DNA of 64,000 bases, from positions 310,001 through 374,000 of the forward strand of contig JAKOUY010000016.1 in NCBI GenBank assembly GCA_029782355.1, read 5' to 3'. A program made the translations under genes and the position numbers. Of the stretch, positions 50,964-59,225 are shown in pieces; position 1 is the stretch's first letter, and each line of letters starts with the position of its first letter. Under the pieces are notes generated by a model. The model was not told the origin of the DNA and did no database searches. It saw only the letters and a list, made by a program, of their open reading frames with translations. This DNA is from Actinomycetes bacterium (GTDB taxonomy: Bacteria > Actinomycetota > Acidimicrobiia > Acidimicrobiales > Ilumatobacteraceae).

Positions 50964-52148
50964 ATGACATGGAAGCGAGTCCTCATCGCAGCGGCGCTGG
51001 TCGCTGCCCTCGGCGGCTGGACGGCGACGGTGACGGCCACCACGCCCCCCACCACACCCTCGCCGGCGCCGTCGGCTCCCGGGTCGGCCCCGGCCGGTAC
51101 GGCGGCGGGGACGGCGACGCCAGGCACCTCGGCCGGTGCCCCGGCGGCCTCCAGCCCCGCTGCGGCTCCCGCCGGGTGGGAGTCGGTGCAGGCGCCCGGG
51201 ACGTGCATGTGCAGCGATGGCAGCCCGTTCCGCTACTTCGTCCACCGCGGCGACCCGACCAAGGTCTTGTTCTTCCTCGAGGGTGGCGGGGCGTGCTTCA
51301 GCGCCGACACCTGCGGCCCGGCGAGCACCAGCTACAAGCGGACCCTCAGCCCCGAGGACCCGCCGAAGCTCGACGCCGGGATCTTCGCCCTCGACCGGGC
51401 CGACAACCCGTTCAAGGGGTTCTCGGTGGTGTTCGTCCCGTACTGCACCGGTGACGTGCATCTCGGCAACCAGACCAAGGATTACGGCAACGGCGTCGTC
51501 GTCCGCCACAACGGCTACCTCAATGGCACCACCGCGCTGGGCGCCATGGCGGCGACGTTCCCCGATGCCGCGCAGGTCGTGGTCGCCGGCGAGAGCGCCG
51601 GCTCGGTGCCCACGCCGCTGTACGCCGGCCTGGCCCACGACCTCCTGCCGTCGGCCACGATCAGCGTGCTGGCCGACGGGTCGGGCGCCTACCCGGACGT
51701 GGCGGCGATCAACGCCGTCATCGGCGGAGCGTGGGGCACCGGCAACGCCATCCCGTCATGGCCGGAGAACGCCGGGATCACGGCGGCGACCTGGAGCTTC
51801 CCGGCGCTGTTCATCCAGGCCCACAAGCACGACCCGGCGATCATCTTCGCCCGTCACGACTACGCCTTCGACCAGACCCAGCAGATGTTCGCCGGGCTGG
51901 CCGGCATCGACGCCTCACACCTCGACCAGTTGATGGATCAGAACGAGAAGCAGGTCGAGGCCAGCGGCATGCAGCTGTCCACCTACCTCTCACCCGGCAC
52001 CAACCACACCGTGCTGCACACCGACGCCTTCTACACGGAGACCAACAATGGGGTGAAGCTCGTCGACTGGGTCGCGCAACTGGTGGCCGGCAACCAGCCG
52101 CCGGACGCCCACTGCACGGTCTGCACCGCCGACGCCTCCGGCGGCTGA
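50964..52148 (+). CDS. Secreted pectinacetylesterase-family hydrolase
   Basis: The 394-residue protein has a signal peptide (VLIAAALVAALGGWTATVTA) and a Pro/Ala/Thr-rich linker to about residue 70. The catalytic domain of the pectinacetylesterase/Notum type follows: FFLEGGGACFSADTCG (oxyanion region), VFVPYCTGDVHLGN, the nucleophile in VVAGESAGSVPT near residue 215, and a late SPGTNHTVLHTD holding the histidine. It hydrolyses acetyl or acyl esters outside the cell; the real substrate is unknown. TACGCT 8 bases before the ATG suggests a leaderless transcript. Confidence 0.82.
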   Translation: MTWKRVLIAAALVAALGGWTATVTATTPPTTPSPAPSAPGSAPAGTAAGTATPGTSAGAPAASSPAAAPAGWESVQAPGTCMCSDGSPFRYFVHRGDPTKVLFFLEGGGACFSADTCGPASTSYKRTLSPEDPPKLDAGIFALDRADNPFKGFSVVFVPYCTGDVHLGNQTKDYGNGVVVRHNGYLNGTTALGAMAATFPDAAQVVVAGESAGSVPTPLYAGLAHDLLPSATISVLADGSGAYPDVAAINAVIGGAWGTGNAIPSWPENAGITAATWSFPALFIQAHKHDPAIIFARHDYAFDQTQQMFAGLAGIDASHLDQLMDQNEKQVEASGMQLSTYLSPGTNHTVLHTDAFYTETNNGVKLVDWVAQLVAGNQPPDAHCTVCTADASGG

Positions 52149-52274
52149 CCCCGGCCGACACGCCCAAGGTCGCCCGGCGCCCGCGACATCCGGTCCACTC
52201 CGCACGGCCCGAATGGGCCCGGGCGCGACCGCGTGCGGACGGGCGAGGTGGCCGCAGCGTGCCAGTCGGTCCGG

Positions 52275-53741
52275 TCAGTCGCGGCTGGGGTCGTTCCAGC
52301 GGGTGAAGCCGGCCGCCCGGGCGTCGTCCTCGTGCTGGAACCAGACCTCCGCCTTGGTCCGCCCGTAGTACGGCGAATCCTCGGTGTGGTAGAGCATCGA
52401 GTCCTCGTTGCCCTTGATCGCCCAGCCCTCGGGTCCTCCGCCATCGGCGTTGGGCACGGCGGAGCCGGCGAACTTCCCCGCCGTCCAGGTCTGCACCGGC
52501 GCGTCGTCGGCGGCGTGGCGCTTGTGGTCCCAGCGTCGGAAGCCGGCGGCTTGGGCGTCGTGTTCGTGTTCGAACCAGACCTCGGCGCGGGTGCGGCCGT
52601 AGTACGGGGACTGGGGGGTGTGGTAGAGCATCGAGTCTTCGTTGCCCTTGATGGTCCAGCCGTCGGGGCCACTGCCGTCGGGGGCGGGCTGCATGGAACC
52701 GGCGTGGCTGCCCGACACCCACGACTGCGCCGCAGCAGGCGGCTCGGCCCCATCGCCGTCGGCGGCGGTCGCGGAGCCGCGCTCGGACACCTCGGACTCG
52801 GCCGGCTCGACGTCCGATCCGGCGTCGTCCGCACCGGCGTCGTCACCCGATCCGGCGCCGTCCGATCCGGCGCCGTCCGCACCGGCGTCGTCCGCACCGG
52901 CGTCGTGGGATCCGCCGTCGTCCGCACCGCTGTCACCCGCACCGGCGTCGTGGGATCCGCCGTCGTGGGATCCGCCGTCGGTCACGCCCAGGGACGCCGG
53001 GTTCTCGACGTCGATGTCGGCGGGCAGTGCACCATCGTCGGCCTCGGCCGGAGCGTCATGGGTCGCAGCGGCCGGATCGGACTCGGCGGGATCCGACTCG
53101 CTCCAGCCGGCATCGTCGCGCTCGCTGTCGTGTCCGGAGCCGCCGCCGGACTCGGTCTCGGCATGGGAGTCGCCGGACGACGCGCTCGCCGCGCCGGACG
53201 ACGACGCGGCGGGCTCGTCGGCGGCCGGCGCCTCGTGGACCGTAGCGGAACTCGAGGCCGAGGAGTCGGCGCCTCCATCCCGATCGCCCGCCACGTCGGT
53301 GTCCGTGGAGGCAGCCGCCGGGCCGGCGCCGCCACCATCCTCGGCGCCGTCCGCGGTCAACCACTCGGCGGCGTTCCCGGCACCATCGGTCACGCCGGCG
53401 TCGTGGTCCCCCGGCGAGGCTGGTGACTCGTCGGCCGCGGCGTCCGCCGAGCCGTGGGCGACCTCGGCGGGATCGGCCCATGAGGCGGTTCCAGCCGTAC
53501 CTTCGGACGCGCTGGACGCGCTGGACGCGCCGCCAGTGGTCGAGGACGCGGTCGAACGAAGGGAACCAGCCGTCGATCCGGCCGAGCCGGAGGATGATCC
53601 GGCCGACCCGGACGAGACATGGCGGGTCGAGGTCGTGACCGGGACGGCGCCACCACGAGCCTGCGTGCGGAACCACCACCACAGCCACAGCAGCACGAGC
53701 AGGATCAGCAGGATCAACAGCAGCCACCAGTACCAACGCAT
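52275..53741 (-). CDS. Membrane-anchored acidic protein with two C-terminal 'sunset'-like repeats
   Basis: The 488-residue protein starts with a single membrane span (WWLLLILLILLVLLWLWWWF). A disordered region of about 320 residues rich in Ser, Ala, Asp and Gly follows. The C-terminus has two copies of a 45-residue domain, each with GW(T/A)IKGNEDSMLYHT, SPYYGRT(R/K)AEVWF and AGFxRW. These resemble the 'sunset' repeats of actinobacterial surface and ribosomal L17-associated proteins. It is presumably exposed outside the cell; the function is unknown. It is monocistronic and divergent from the alpha/beta hydrolase. Confidence 0.75.
   Translation of the reverse strand: MRWYWWLLLILLILLVLLWLWWWFRTQARGGAVPVTTSTRHVSSGSAGSSSGSAGSTAGSLRSTASSTTGGASSASSASEGTAGTASWADPAEVAHGSADAAADESPASPGDHDAGVTDGAGNAAEWLTADGAEDGGGAGPAAASTDTDVAGDRDGGADSSASSSATVHEAPAADEPAASSSGAASASSGDSHAETESGGGSGHDSERDDAGWSESDPAESDPAAATHDAPAEADDGALPADIDVENPASLGVTDGGSHDGGSHDAGAGDSGADDGGSHDAGADDAGADGAGSDGAGSGDDAGADDAGSDVEPAESEVSERGSATAADGDGAEPPAAAQSWVSGSHAGSMQPAPDGSGPDGWTIKGNEDSMLYHTPQSPYYGRTRAEVWFEHEHDAQAAGFRRWDHKRHAADDAPVQTWTAGKFAGSAVPNADGGGPEGWAIKGNEDSMLYHTEDSPYYGRTKAEVWFQHEDDARAAGFTRWNDPSRD
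52812..52980 (-). repeat. 15-bp tandem repeats encoding an Asp/Ala/Gly-rich linker
   Basis: Units near TCCGCACCGGCGTCG and TGGGATCCGCCGTCG are repeated about eleven times in register with codons, giving DAGAD, DGAGS and DGGSH pentapeptides. Length variation by slippage is likely. Confidence 0.75.
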
Positions 53742-53880
53742 GGGTCCTCCTCGGGCCAGGTCTTGGTCGGACCATACTCTCAGCGCACCACGCAGTGTGA
53801 CGGGGATGCGCCGACCTGCGGTCGACGGCCGAGGCCGTGACTAGGGTCGGTCTCACGTCAGCGCACGAGCGAGGATCGCC

Positions 53881-54723
53881 ATGAGCCAGCACGGCAACGA
53901 GACCCTGCCCCGCAAGCCGGTTGCCGCCCCATCGCTGCGCCGCCAGCTGCTGGAGATGTCCTGGCCGATCGAGGCTGCCGGGTTCATGACCATGGCACCA
54001 CTCCTGCAACTGGGAGCCATCGGCGACGGCCATCCCGTGCTGGTCCTGCCGGGATTCACGGCCGGCGACGGCTCCACGCTGGCGCTGCGCTGGGCGATCC
54101 GCAGCCAGGGCTACGTCACCCATGCCTGGCGCCAGGGCCGCAACCTCGGACCGACCACGGCGATCATCGACGGCATCCGCGCTCGCCTCGCCGAGGTCGC
54201 CGATCGTTCCGAGCGGCGGGTCAGCCTGGTCGGCTGGAGCCTCGGTGGCATCTACGCCCGGATGCTGGCGCGTGAGCGTCCGGAGCTGGTGCGCCAGGTG
54301 ATCACCCTCGGCAGCCCGTACCGGATGGTGGAGGGCGACGGGAGCTCGGCCATGGTCATCTGGCGCCGGCTGCAACACCTGCACGATGCCGACGTGGATC
54401 TCGGCCGGATCGCCGAGCAGGCCCGCCCGAGGTTGACCGTCCCGGCGACGTCGATCTACTCGCGCCGCGACGGTGTGGCGCCGTGGCAGACGTGCATCGA
54501 CCAACTCGGTCCGATGGCGGAGAACATCGAGGTGTACTCCAGCCACACCGCCCTCGGCATGCATCCGGCCGTGGCCTATGCCGTGCTCGACCGGTTGAGC
54601 GTGCGCGAGGGCGAGTGGCGACCGTTCCGGCCGCCGCTCCCGCTGCGGATGTGGTACCCACGCGCCGTGGGCTGGAAGTTGCGCGGCCACGGTCGGCGCG
54701 GCGCCCGCCTGGTCGAGCTGTAG
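53881..54723 (+). CDS. Alpha/beta hydrolase (lipase-like)
   Basis: The 280-residue protein has VLVLPGFTAGDGSTLALRW as oxyanion strand and loop, VSLVGWSLGGIYARMLARER with the nucleophile elbow GWSLGG near residue 125, and SSHTALGMHPAVAYAVLDRL holding the catalytic histidine near 225. There is no signal peptide. It resembles actinobacterial lipase/esterase-like hydrolases; the substrate is unknown. Its stop abuts the stop of the convergent acyltransferase gene without spacing, which may tie it to lipid metabolism. Confidence 0.82.
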   Translation: MSQHGNETLPRKPVAAPSLRRQLLEMSWPIEAAGFMTMAPLLQLGAIGDGHPVLVLPGFTAGDGSTLALRWAIRSQGYVTHAWRQGRNLGPTTAIIDGIRARLAEVADRSERRVSLVGWSLGGIYARMLARERPELVRQVITLGSPYRMVEGDGSSAMVIWRRLQHLHDADVDLGRIAEQARPRLTVPATSIYSRRDGVAPWQTCIDQLGPMAENIEVYSSHTALGMHPAVAYAVLDRLSVREGEWRPFRPPLPLRMWYPRAVGWKLRGHGRRGARLVEL

Positions 54724-56280
54724 CTACCTCGTCCGAGTGCGCCGCACCGGCCGCTTCCCGGCCCGGGCGGCCGGCTCGGCCGGTGCCATCGCCGCCTGCG
54801 CCGCGCCGTGCAGCTCGGCCATCGACTCGTGCAGCAGGTCGATCATCGACCACAGGTCGGGGACCAGCTCGCGGTCGGCGACGAACCCGAAGTCGAGGCT
54901 CCCGTGATAGCTCTGCACGGTGAGGTTCAACCCGATCCCGTCGCTGATGGTGCTGACCGGGTAGAAGTGCTTGAGCTCGGCGCCCGCCGAGTACAGCGGG
55001 TGGTTGGGCCCGGGCACGTTGGAGATCACCACGTTCACCGGTATGCCCACCCGATCGGCGATGCGCAGCCGGGAGATCAGTCGCATGGCCTGCCCGGCCA
55101 CGGCCGGCGGGGCGAACTGGGTGAAGTCCTGGAGGGCTTCGGCGCTCACCGGATCGAAGCGCTCCTTGGCCGCGGCCATCCGCGCCGCGATGCGGTGCAG
55201 GCGGGCCACCGGATCGGCCTCGTCGGTCGCCAGCTCGCAGGTCAGACCGGAGACCTTGTTGCGATAGACGTCGTCGGTGTCGCCGGGCGGGCGGACGCTG
55301 ATGGGCACCATCGCCACCAGTGGCTGCTCCGGCAGCGCGTCGTGGGCTTGCAGGTAGCGGCGCAGGGTGCCGGCGCACAGGGCCATGACCACGTCGTTGA
55401 ACGTCACCCCGAAGGCTCGGCGGATGTCGCGGGCATCCTCCAGCGGGATGGTCGTGTAGGCGAAGCGGCGGTGCGGGGAGATGGTGGCGTTGAACGGCGT
55501 GCGCGGGGCCGACAGCCGCGGCAGCTGAGGGAGCTCGTCCTCGACCGAGCGCTCGCCACGGATCCGGTCACGGATCGCCCGGCCGAGCGGCCCGGGCAGC
55601 GGTCGGGCGGCCGCTTCGGCCATGGCCATCAGCCCGAGGTTGCCGCTGCGCGCCGCCATCGCCCGCCCGGCGCGAATGCTCAGGCGGACCATCTTCTCCG
55701 GCCGTTGCACGAACGCCACCGCGGTCCGCCGGAGCAGGTCCCACGAGGACGGGATCTCGTCGACCGGCCAGGCGGCAACGGGCTCGTTGGGCTCCGACCC
55801 GGGGTGCTGGTCGAGCATCACCCCGAGCATCAGCACGCCGGCGGCGCCGTCGATGGTGGCGTGGTGGATCTTGTTCAGCTGGGCGATGTACCGGCCGCCC
55901 TCCACCCCCTCGATCACGTACAGCTCCCACAGCGGTCGGGTGCGATCGAGCGGGCGGGAGATGATCCGGCTGACCACCTCGGCGAGCTGCTGGGGCGTGC
56001 CCGGCGGCGGCACGGCGTGGTGGCGGACGTGGTAGTCGATGTCGAAGTTCGGGTCGTCGATCCAGTACGGGTTGTCCAGGCCGAGCGGCACGGTGACCAG
56101 CCGCCGGCGGTACGGCTCGAGCCGGTCGATGCGCGCCAGGATGGTCCGCTTGGTGATCTCCAGGCCGGCCCCGTTGGAGCCTGGCTTGGGCTCGAAGATG
56201 GTCAGCGAGGACACGTGCCCGTAGGTGGTGGGCGACTCCATGTTCAAGAAGTTGGTGTCCATCCCGCCGAGCTGCTTCAC
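54724..56280 (-). CDS. Wax ester synthase/diacylglycerol acyltransferase (WS/DGAT)
   Basis: The 518-residue protein has the bacterial WS/DGAT pattern: MDTNFLNMESPTTYGHVSSL near the start, the active-site HHATIDG near residue 140 (HHxxxDG), PISVRPPGD near 325, and VVISNVPGPNHPLY near 410, followed by SDGIGLNLTVQSYHGSLDFGF. It transfers acyl-CoA to alcohols or diacylglycerol, making wax esters or triacylglycerol for storage. The GTG start overlaps the stop of the acyl-CoA ligase (GTGA). The ligase probably supplies the acyl-CoA. Confidence 0.93.
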   Translation of the reverse strand: MKQLGGMDTNFLNMESPTTYGHVSSLTIFEPKPGSNGAGLEITKRTILARIDRLEPYRRRLVTVPLGLDNPYWIDDPNFDIDYHVRHHAVPPPGTPQQLAEVVSRIISRPLDRTRPLWELYVIEGVEGGRYIAQLNKIHHATIDGAAGVLMLGVMLDQHPGSEPNEPVAAWPVDEIPSSWDLLRRTAVAFVQRPEKMVRLSIRAGRAMAARSGNLGLMAMAEAAARPLPGPLGRAIRDRIRGERSVEDELPQLPRLSAPRTPFNATISPHRRFAYTTIPLEDARDIRRAFGVTFNDVVMALCAGTLRRYLQAHDALPEQPLVAMVPISVRPPGDTDDVYRNKVSGLTCELATDEADPVARLHRIAARMAAAKERFDPVSAEALQDFTQFAPPAVAGQAMRLISRLRIADRVGIPVNVVISNVPGPNHPLYSAGAELKHFYPVSTISDGIGLNLTVQSYHGSLDFGFVADRELVPDLWSMIDLLHESMAELHGAAQAAMAPAEPAARAGKRPVRRTRTR

Positions 56281-57803
56281 GACCCGTGCTCCCGGTAGGC
56301 GGCCTGCAGCGAGCGCTTGTCCAGCTTGCCCATCGCATTGCGCGGGATCGTCTCGACGAGGTGGTACTGCTTCGGGCACTTGTAGCCGGCCAGGGTCTGG
56401 CGGGCGTGGGCGTCGAGCTCGGCGGCCGTCACCGCGACACCCGGATTGAGTTGGACGACGGCGACGAGACGCTCGCCCATCTCCCGGTCGGGGACGCCGA
56501 TGCAGGCCACGTCCTGGACAGCCGGATGGCGCTGCAGGGCCTGCTCGGCCTCGGCCGGGTAGATGTTCACCCCGCCGGACACCACCATGTCGGAGAACCG
56601 GTCGGTGATGTAGACGAAGCCGTCCTCGTCGAGCTTGCCGATCTCGCCCAGGGTGAACACGCCGGGGGCGATGTGCGCCGCAGCGGTCTTCTCCGGGTCG
56701 CCCTCGTAGCGAATGCCCCGCCCGGTGGTGTCCCGGAAGTACAGCCGGCCCTCGGTCCCCACCGGCAGCTCGGTGCCGTCCTCGTCGAGGATCAGCGCCT
56801 CGAACGGCGGGACTGCCCGCCCGACCGAGCCGGGGTGGGCCAACCAGTCCTCGGAGTTGATCGTGCACGTCGGCCCGGACTCGGTGCCCCCGTAGGCGTC
56901 GAACAACACCGGCCCCCACCAGTCGATCATCGCCCGCTTGACCTCCACCGGGCACGGCCCGCCGGTGTGGATCACGCAGCGCAGCGAGGACACGTCGCAG
57001 GACCGGCGGACCTCCTCGGGGAGGGCGAGGATGCGCACGAAGTGGGTAGGGACCATCACCGTGGCCTCGATGCGCTGCTCCTGGATGGTGGCCAGGGTCT
57101 TCTCGGCGTCGAAGCTGCCGTGGATCACCAGTGGCACCCCGGCCAGCAGCAGGCGCACGGCGGTCAGCGGACCGTTGTGATACATCGGTCCGACCATCAG
57201 GTGTGGACCGAACTGGGCCAGCTGCTGGGCACTGTTGTAGGTGGCGAACCCGGCCAGATCTGGCGTCGGGCCGATGGTGGCCGGCGGGAGCTGCACGGCC
57301 TTGGGGCGACCGGTGGTGCCGGAGGTGAACAGCAGGTTGGGGATCACCCGCTGTTCGGGGTGCAGCTCGATCCACCCGTGTCCGGCGGCGAAGGCGGCCA
57401 GCTCGCCACCGATGCCGTGATCCGGAAGGCGGACCACGGGCACGTCCCGCCCGGCGATGGCCTCGGCGACGGCGGGGTAGGTGGCCGAGTCGGCGAACAC
57501 CAGGCCGGCGCGCGACTCGTCGACCTGGTACTGGATCTCCCCGGCGGTGAGGTGGAAGTTGACCGGCACCGCGGCGGCCCCGCCGAGCAGGGCCGCGGCG
57601 TGGGCCACCGCCGCCGACGGCCGGTTGCGCGAGACGACCATCAGCCGCCGGTCGGGGCCGAGGTCGGCGTCACGGATCGCCCCGGCCAGGCGCATGATCG
57701 CATCGGTCAGCTCGTGCCAGGTGGCGCGGCCCATGCCGTCGGACGACAGGGCGACGCCGTCGGGCTCGCCGGCGGCTCGGTCGAGGATGGGCAACAGGTT
57801 CAT
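56277..57803 (-). CDS. Acyl-CoA synthetase (AMP-forming)
   Basis: The 508-residue ANL-family enzyme activates a fatty acid with ATP and CoA. It has the AMP loop LFTSGTTGRPKAVQLPP near residue 160, DAYGGTESGPTCTINS near 300, the hinge ITDRFSDMVVSGGVNIYPAE near 400, and the catalytic lysine in NAMGKLDKR near the C-terminus. It is very similar over its visible part to the ligase at 63159 (identical VGPM and HNGPLTAVRLLL segments), indicating a local duplication. It sits between a phosphatase gene and WS/DGAT in one minus-strand operon. Confidence 0.92.
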   Translation of the reverse strand: MNLLPILDRAAGEPDGVALSSDGMGRATWHELTDAIMRLAGAIRDADLGPDRRLMVVSRNRPSAAVAHAAALLGGAAAVPVNFHLTAGEIQYQVDESRAGLVFADSATYPAVAEAIAGRDVPVVRLPDHGIGGELAAFAAGHGWIELHPEQRVIPNLLFTSGTTGRPKAVQLPPATIGPTPDLAGFATYNSAQQLAQFGPHLMVGPMYHNGPLTAVRLLLAGVPLVIHGSFDAEKTLATIQEQRIEATVMVPTHFVRILALPEEVRRSCDVSSLRCVIHTGGPCPVEVKRAMIDWWGPVLFDAYGGTESGPTCTINSEDWLAHPGSVGRAVPPFEALILDEDGTELPVGTEGRLYFRDTTGRGIRYEGDPEKTAAAHIAPGVFTLGEIGKLDEDGFVYITDRFSDMVVSGGVNIYPAEAEQALQRHPAVQDVACIGVPDREMGERLVAVVQLNPGVAVTAAELDAHARQTLAGYKCPKQYHLVETIPRNAMGKLDKRSLQAAYREHGS

Positions 57804-57849
57804 CTGGTCGGTACCGCCTGGGTTGGACGAGCCGAGTTGGCCGGCTCGG

Positions 57850-58611
57850 TCATGTCGGCTCGATGAGGTGGGCGCGAAGGGTGGCGAGGGTGCCGGGGGT
57901 CAGGGGGAGCGAGTGCACCCAGCCCGTCAGGGATCCGTGACGCCGTGCCATCCGTGCCAGCAGTTCGGCCATCGCCGGCGCCGGGGCAGTGAACAGGTAC
58001 GGCGGGGCGTGGCGCACGGGTGGGTCGTCGGGACGGAGGGTGTCGATGATCCACTGCCGGCGGGCCATCGCCGGACCGTCCGAGCGAGCCCAGTCGGCGA
58101 CGATGTCGTCGGCACCCACGCCGAGGGCGGCGTGGATCAGGGCCACGGCCAGGCCGGTGCGGTCCTTGCCGTAGGCGCAATGCACCAGCACCGGGCCGGA
58201 GGCGATGTGGTCAGCCACCAGGTCGAGCACCTCGCCCATCTGGGTCTGGCTGCGGTCGAGCATCTCGTCGTAGAGGTCGGTGAGGTCGCTCGGCTGCTCC
58301 AGGCGGGGCGGGTTGTCCAGGTCGATGACCCGGTCGACCAGCGGGCGGTGGTGGACCTGGAGGCGATCTCGGACGAAGCCCTCCGAGCGGATGTACTGGG
58401 CGTGCTGGCGCAGGTCGATCACCGCGCTCAGCCCGAGCGCCTCGACGCTGGCTCGGCCTCGGTCCGTCAGGCGGATCGGGTCGTCGGCTCGGTAGAGCCG
58501 CGCCCGGCGCACCCGACCACCGTCGGCTGCCCAGCCACCGGCGTCGCGGAAGTTCAGGCATCCCTCGATGTCGAGATGTCCTGGTCCCAGCGAGGTGGGG
58601 ATGGCGACCAC
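57850..58611 (-). CDS. Tyrosine/lipid phosphatase (MptpB-like)
   Basis: The 253-residue protein has the C-x5-R phosphatase signature HCAYGKDRTG near residue 145, with the extra lysine and aspartate of the MptpB/dual-specificity phosphoinositide type. Before it come CLNFRDAGGWAADGGRVRRA, LYRADDPIRLTD and VIDLRQ. It may dephosphorylate phosphotyrosine or phosphoinositides. The GTG start has a strong GAGGAGG RBS. It is the first gene of the operon with acyl-CoA ligase and WS/DGAT; the gap to the ligase is 46 bases. Confidence 0.85.
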   Translation of the reverse strand: MVAIPTSLGPGHLDIEGCLNFRDAGGWAADGGRVRRARLYRADDPIRLTDRGRASVEALGLSAVIDLRQHAQYIRSEGFVRDRLQVHHRPLVDRVIDLDNPPRLEQPSDLTDLYDEMLDRSQTQMGEVLDLVADHIASGPVLVHCAYGKDRTGLAVALIHAALGVGADDIVADWARSDGPAMARRQWIIDTLRPDDPPVRHAPPYLFTAPAPAMAELLARMARRHGSLTGWVHSLPLTPGTLATLRAHLIEPT

Positions 58612-58658
58612 GGTCCTCCTCGCTGACGGTCGGTCTCGCGCCCCCCGGCGCGCCCACC

Positions 58659-58681
58659 TACGATACGAGTGACTGGAGTCA
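58659..58681 (+). promoter_or_regulatory. Candidate promoter/operator between the two lipid operons
   Basis: TACGAT (58659-58664) fits a -10 box for the SnoaL-like gene. A short palindrome, TGACT-GG-AGTCA (58670-58681), follows at the presumed start point. The palindrome is only 5 bp per arm, so support is weak. Confidence 0.35.
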
Positions 58682-58704
58682 ATACCAAGAAACTCCGAGG
58701 GACG

Positions 58705-59148
58705 ATGGACGCCGCCGACATCATCGAGATCCACCAACTACTCGGCCGCTACGGCCATGCCCTCGACCACCAGCGCTGGGACGAGCTGGCCGGGCTGTTC
58801 CTCGCCGACGCCGTGCTCGACTACACCCGTGCCGGCGCGCCGGAGGTGTTCCGTGGCGCGCCCGCCATCGTCGACTGGTTCCGCGGCGTCACCCACCCGT
58901 CGGCGCATCACGTGACCAACATCGTCGCCACCGCAGACGGGCCGGACCGGGCGGTGGTCGACAGCAAGTTCCTCGTGCCCTACACCCGCCCGGCGCACCA
59001 CCCGCAGCGCCTGGCCGGCGGCGACTACCACGACACGGTCGTGCGCACCTCCGCGGGGTGGCGCTTCGCCGAGAAGGTGTGCATCAAGCGCTGGCAACTG
59101 ACACCCGGCGATCAGACCGGGTTGGGGCCGCGCCACGCCACCTTCTGA
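58705..59148 (+). CDS. SnoaL-like (NTF2-fold) protein
   Basis: The 147-residue protein has the SnoaL/SCP-like start MDAADIIEIHQLLGRYGHAL, then DHQRWDELAGLFLADAVLDY, VTHPSAHHVTNIVATADG and GWRFAEKVCIKRW. The cone-shaped NTF2 fold binds steroid- or polyketide-like ligands and may act as isomerase, dehydratase or hydroxylase. Its place before DUF35, thiolase and acyl-CoA ligase genes suggests sterol or aromatic lipid breakdown. RBS GAGGGAC is present. Confidence 0.8.
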   Translation: MDAADIIEIHQLLGRYGHALDHQRWDELAGLFLADAVLDYTRAGAPEVFRGAPAIVDWFRGVTHPSAHHVTNIVATADGPDRAVVDSKFLVPYTRPAHHPQRLAGGDYHDTVVRTSAGWRFAEKVCIKRWQLTPGDQTGLGPRHATF

Positions 59149-59225
59149 CGTGCCCGCCGGCTCGTCGATCTGGCCGACTTACTAGATGACGAGTACAGTA
59201 CGTTCCCCAGGGGAAAGAGGGGACG

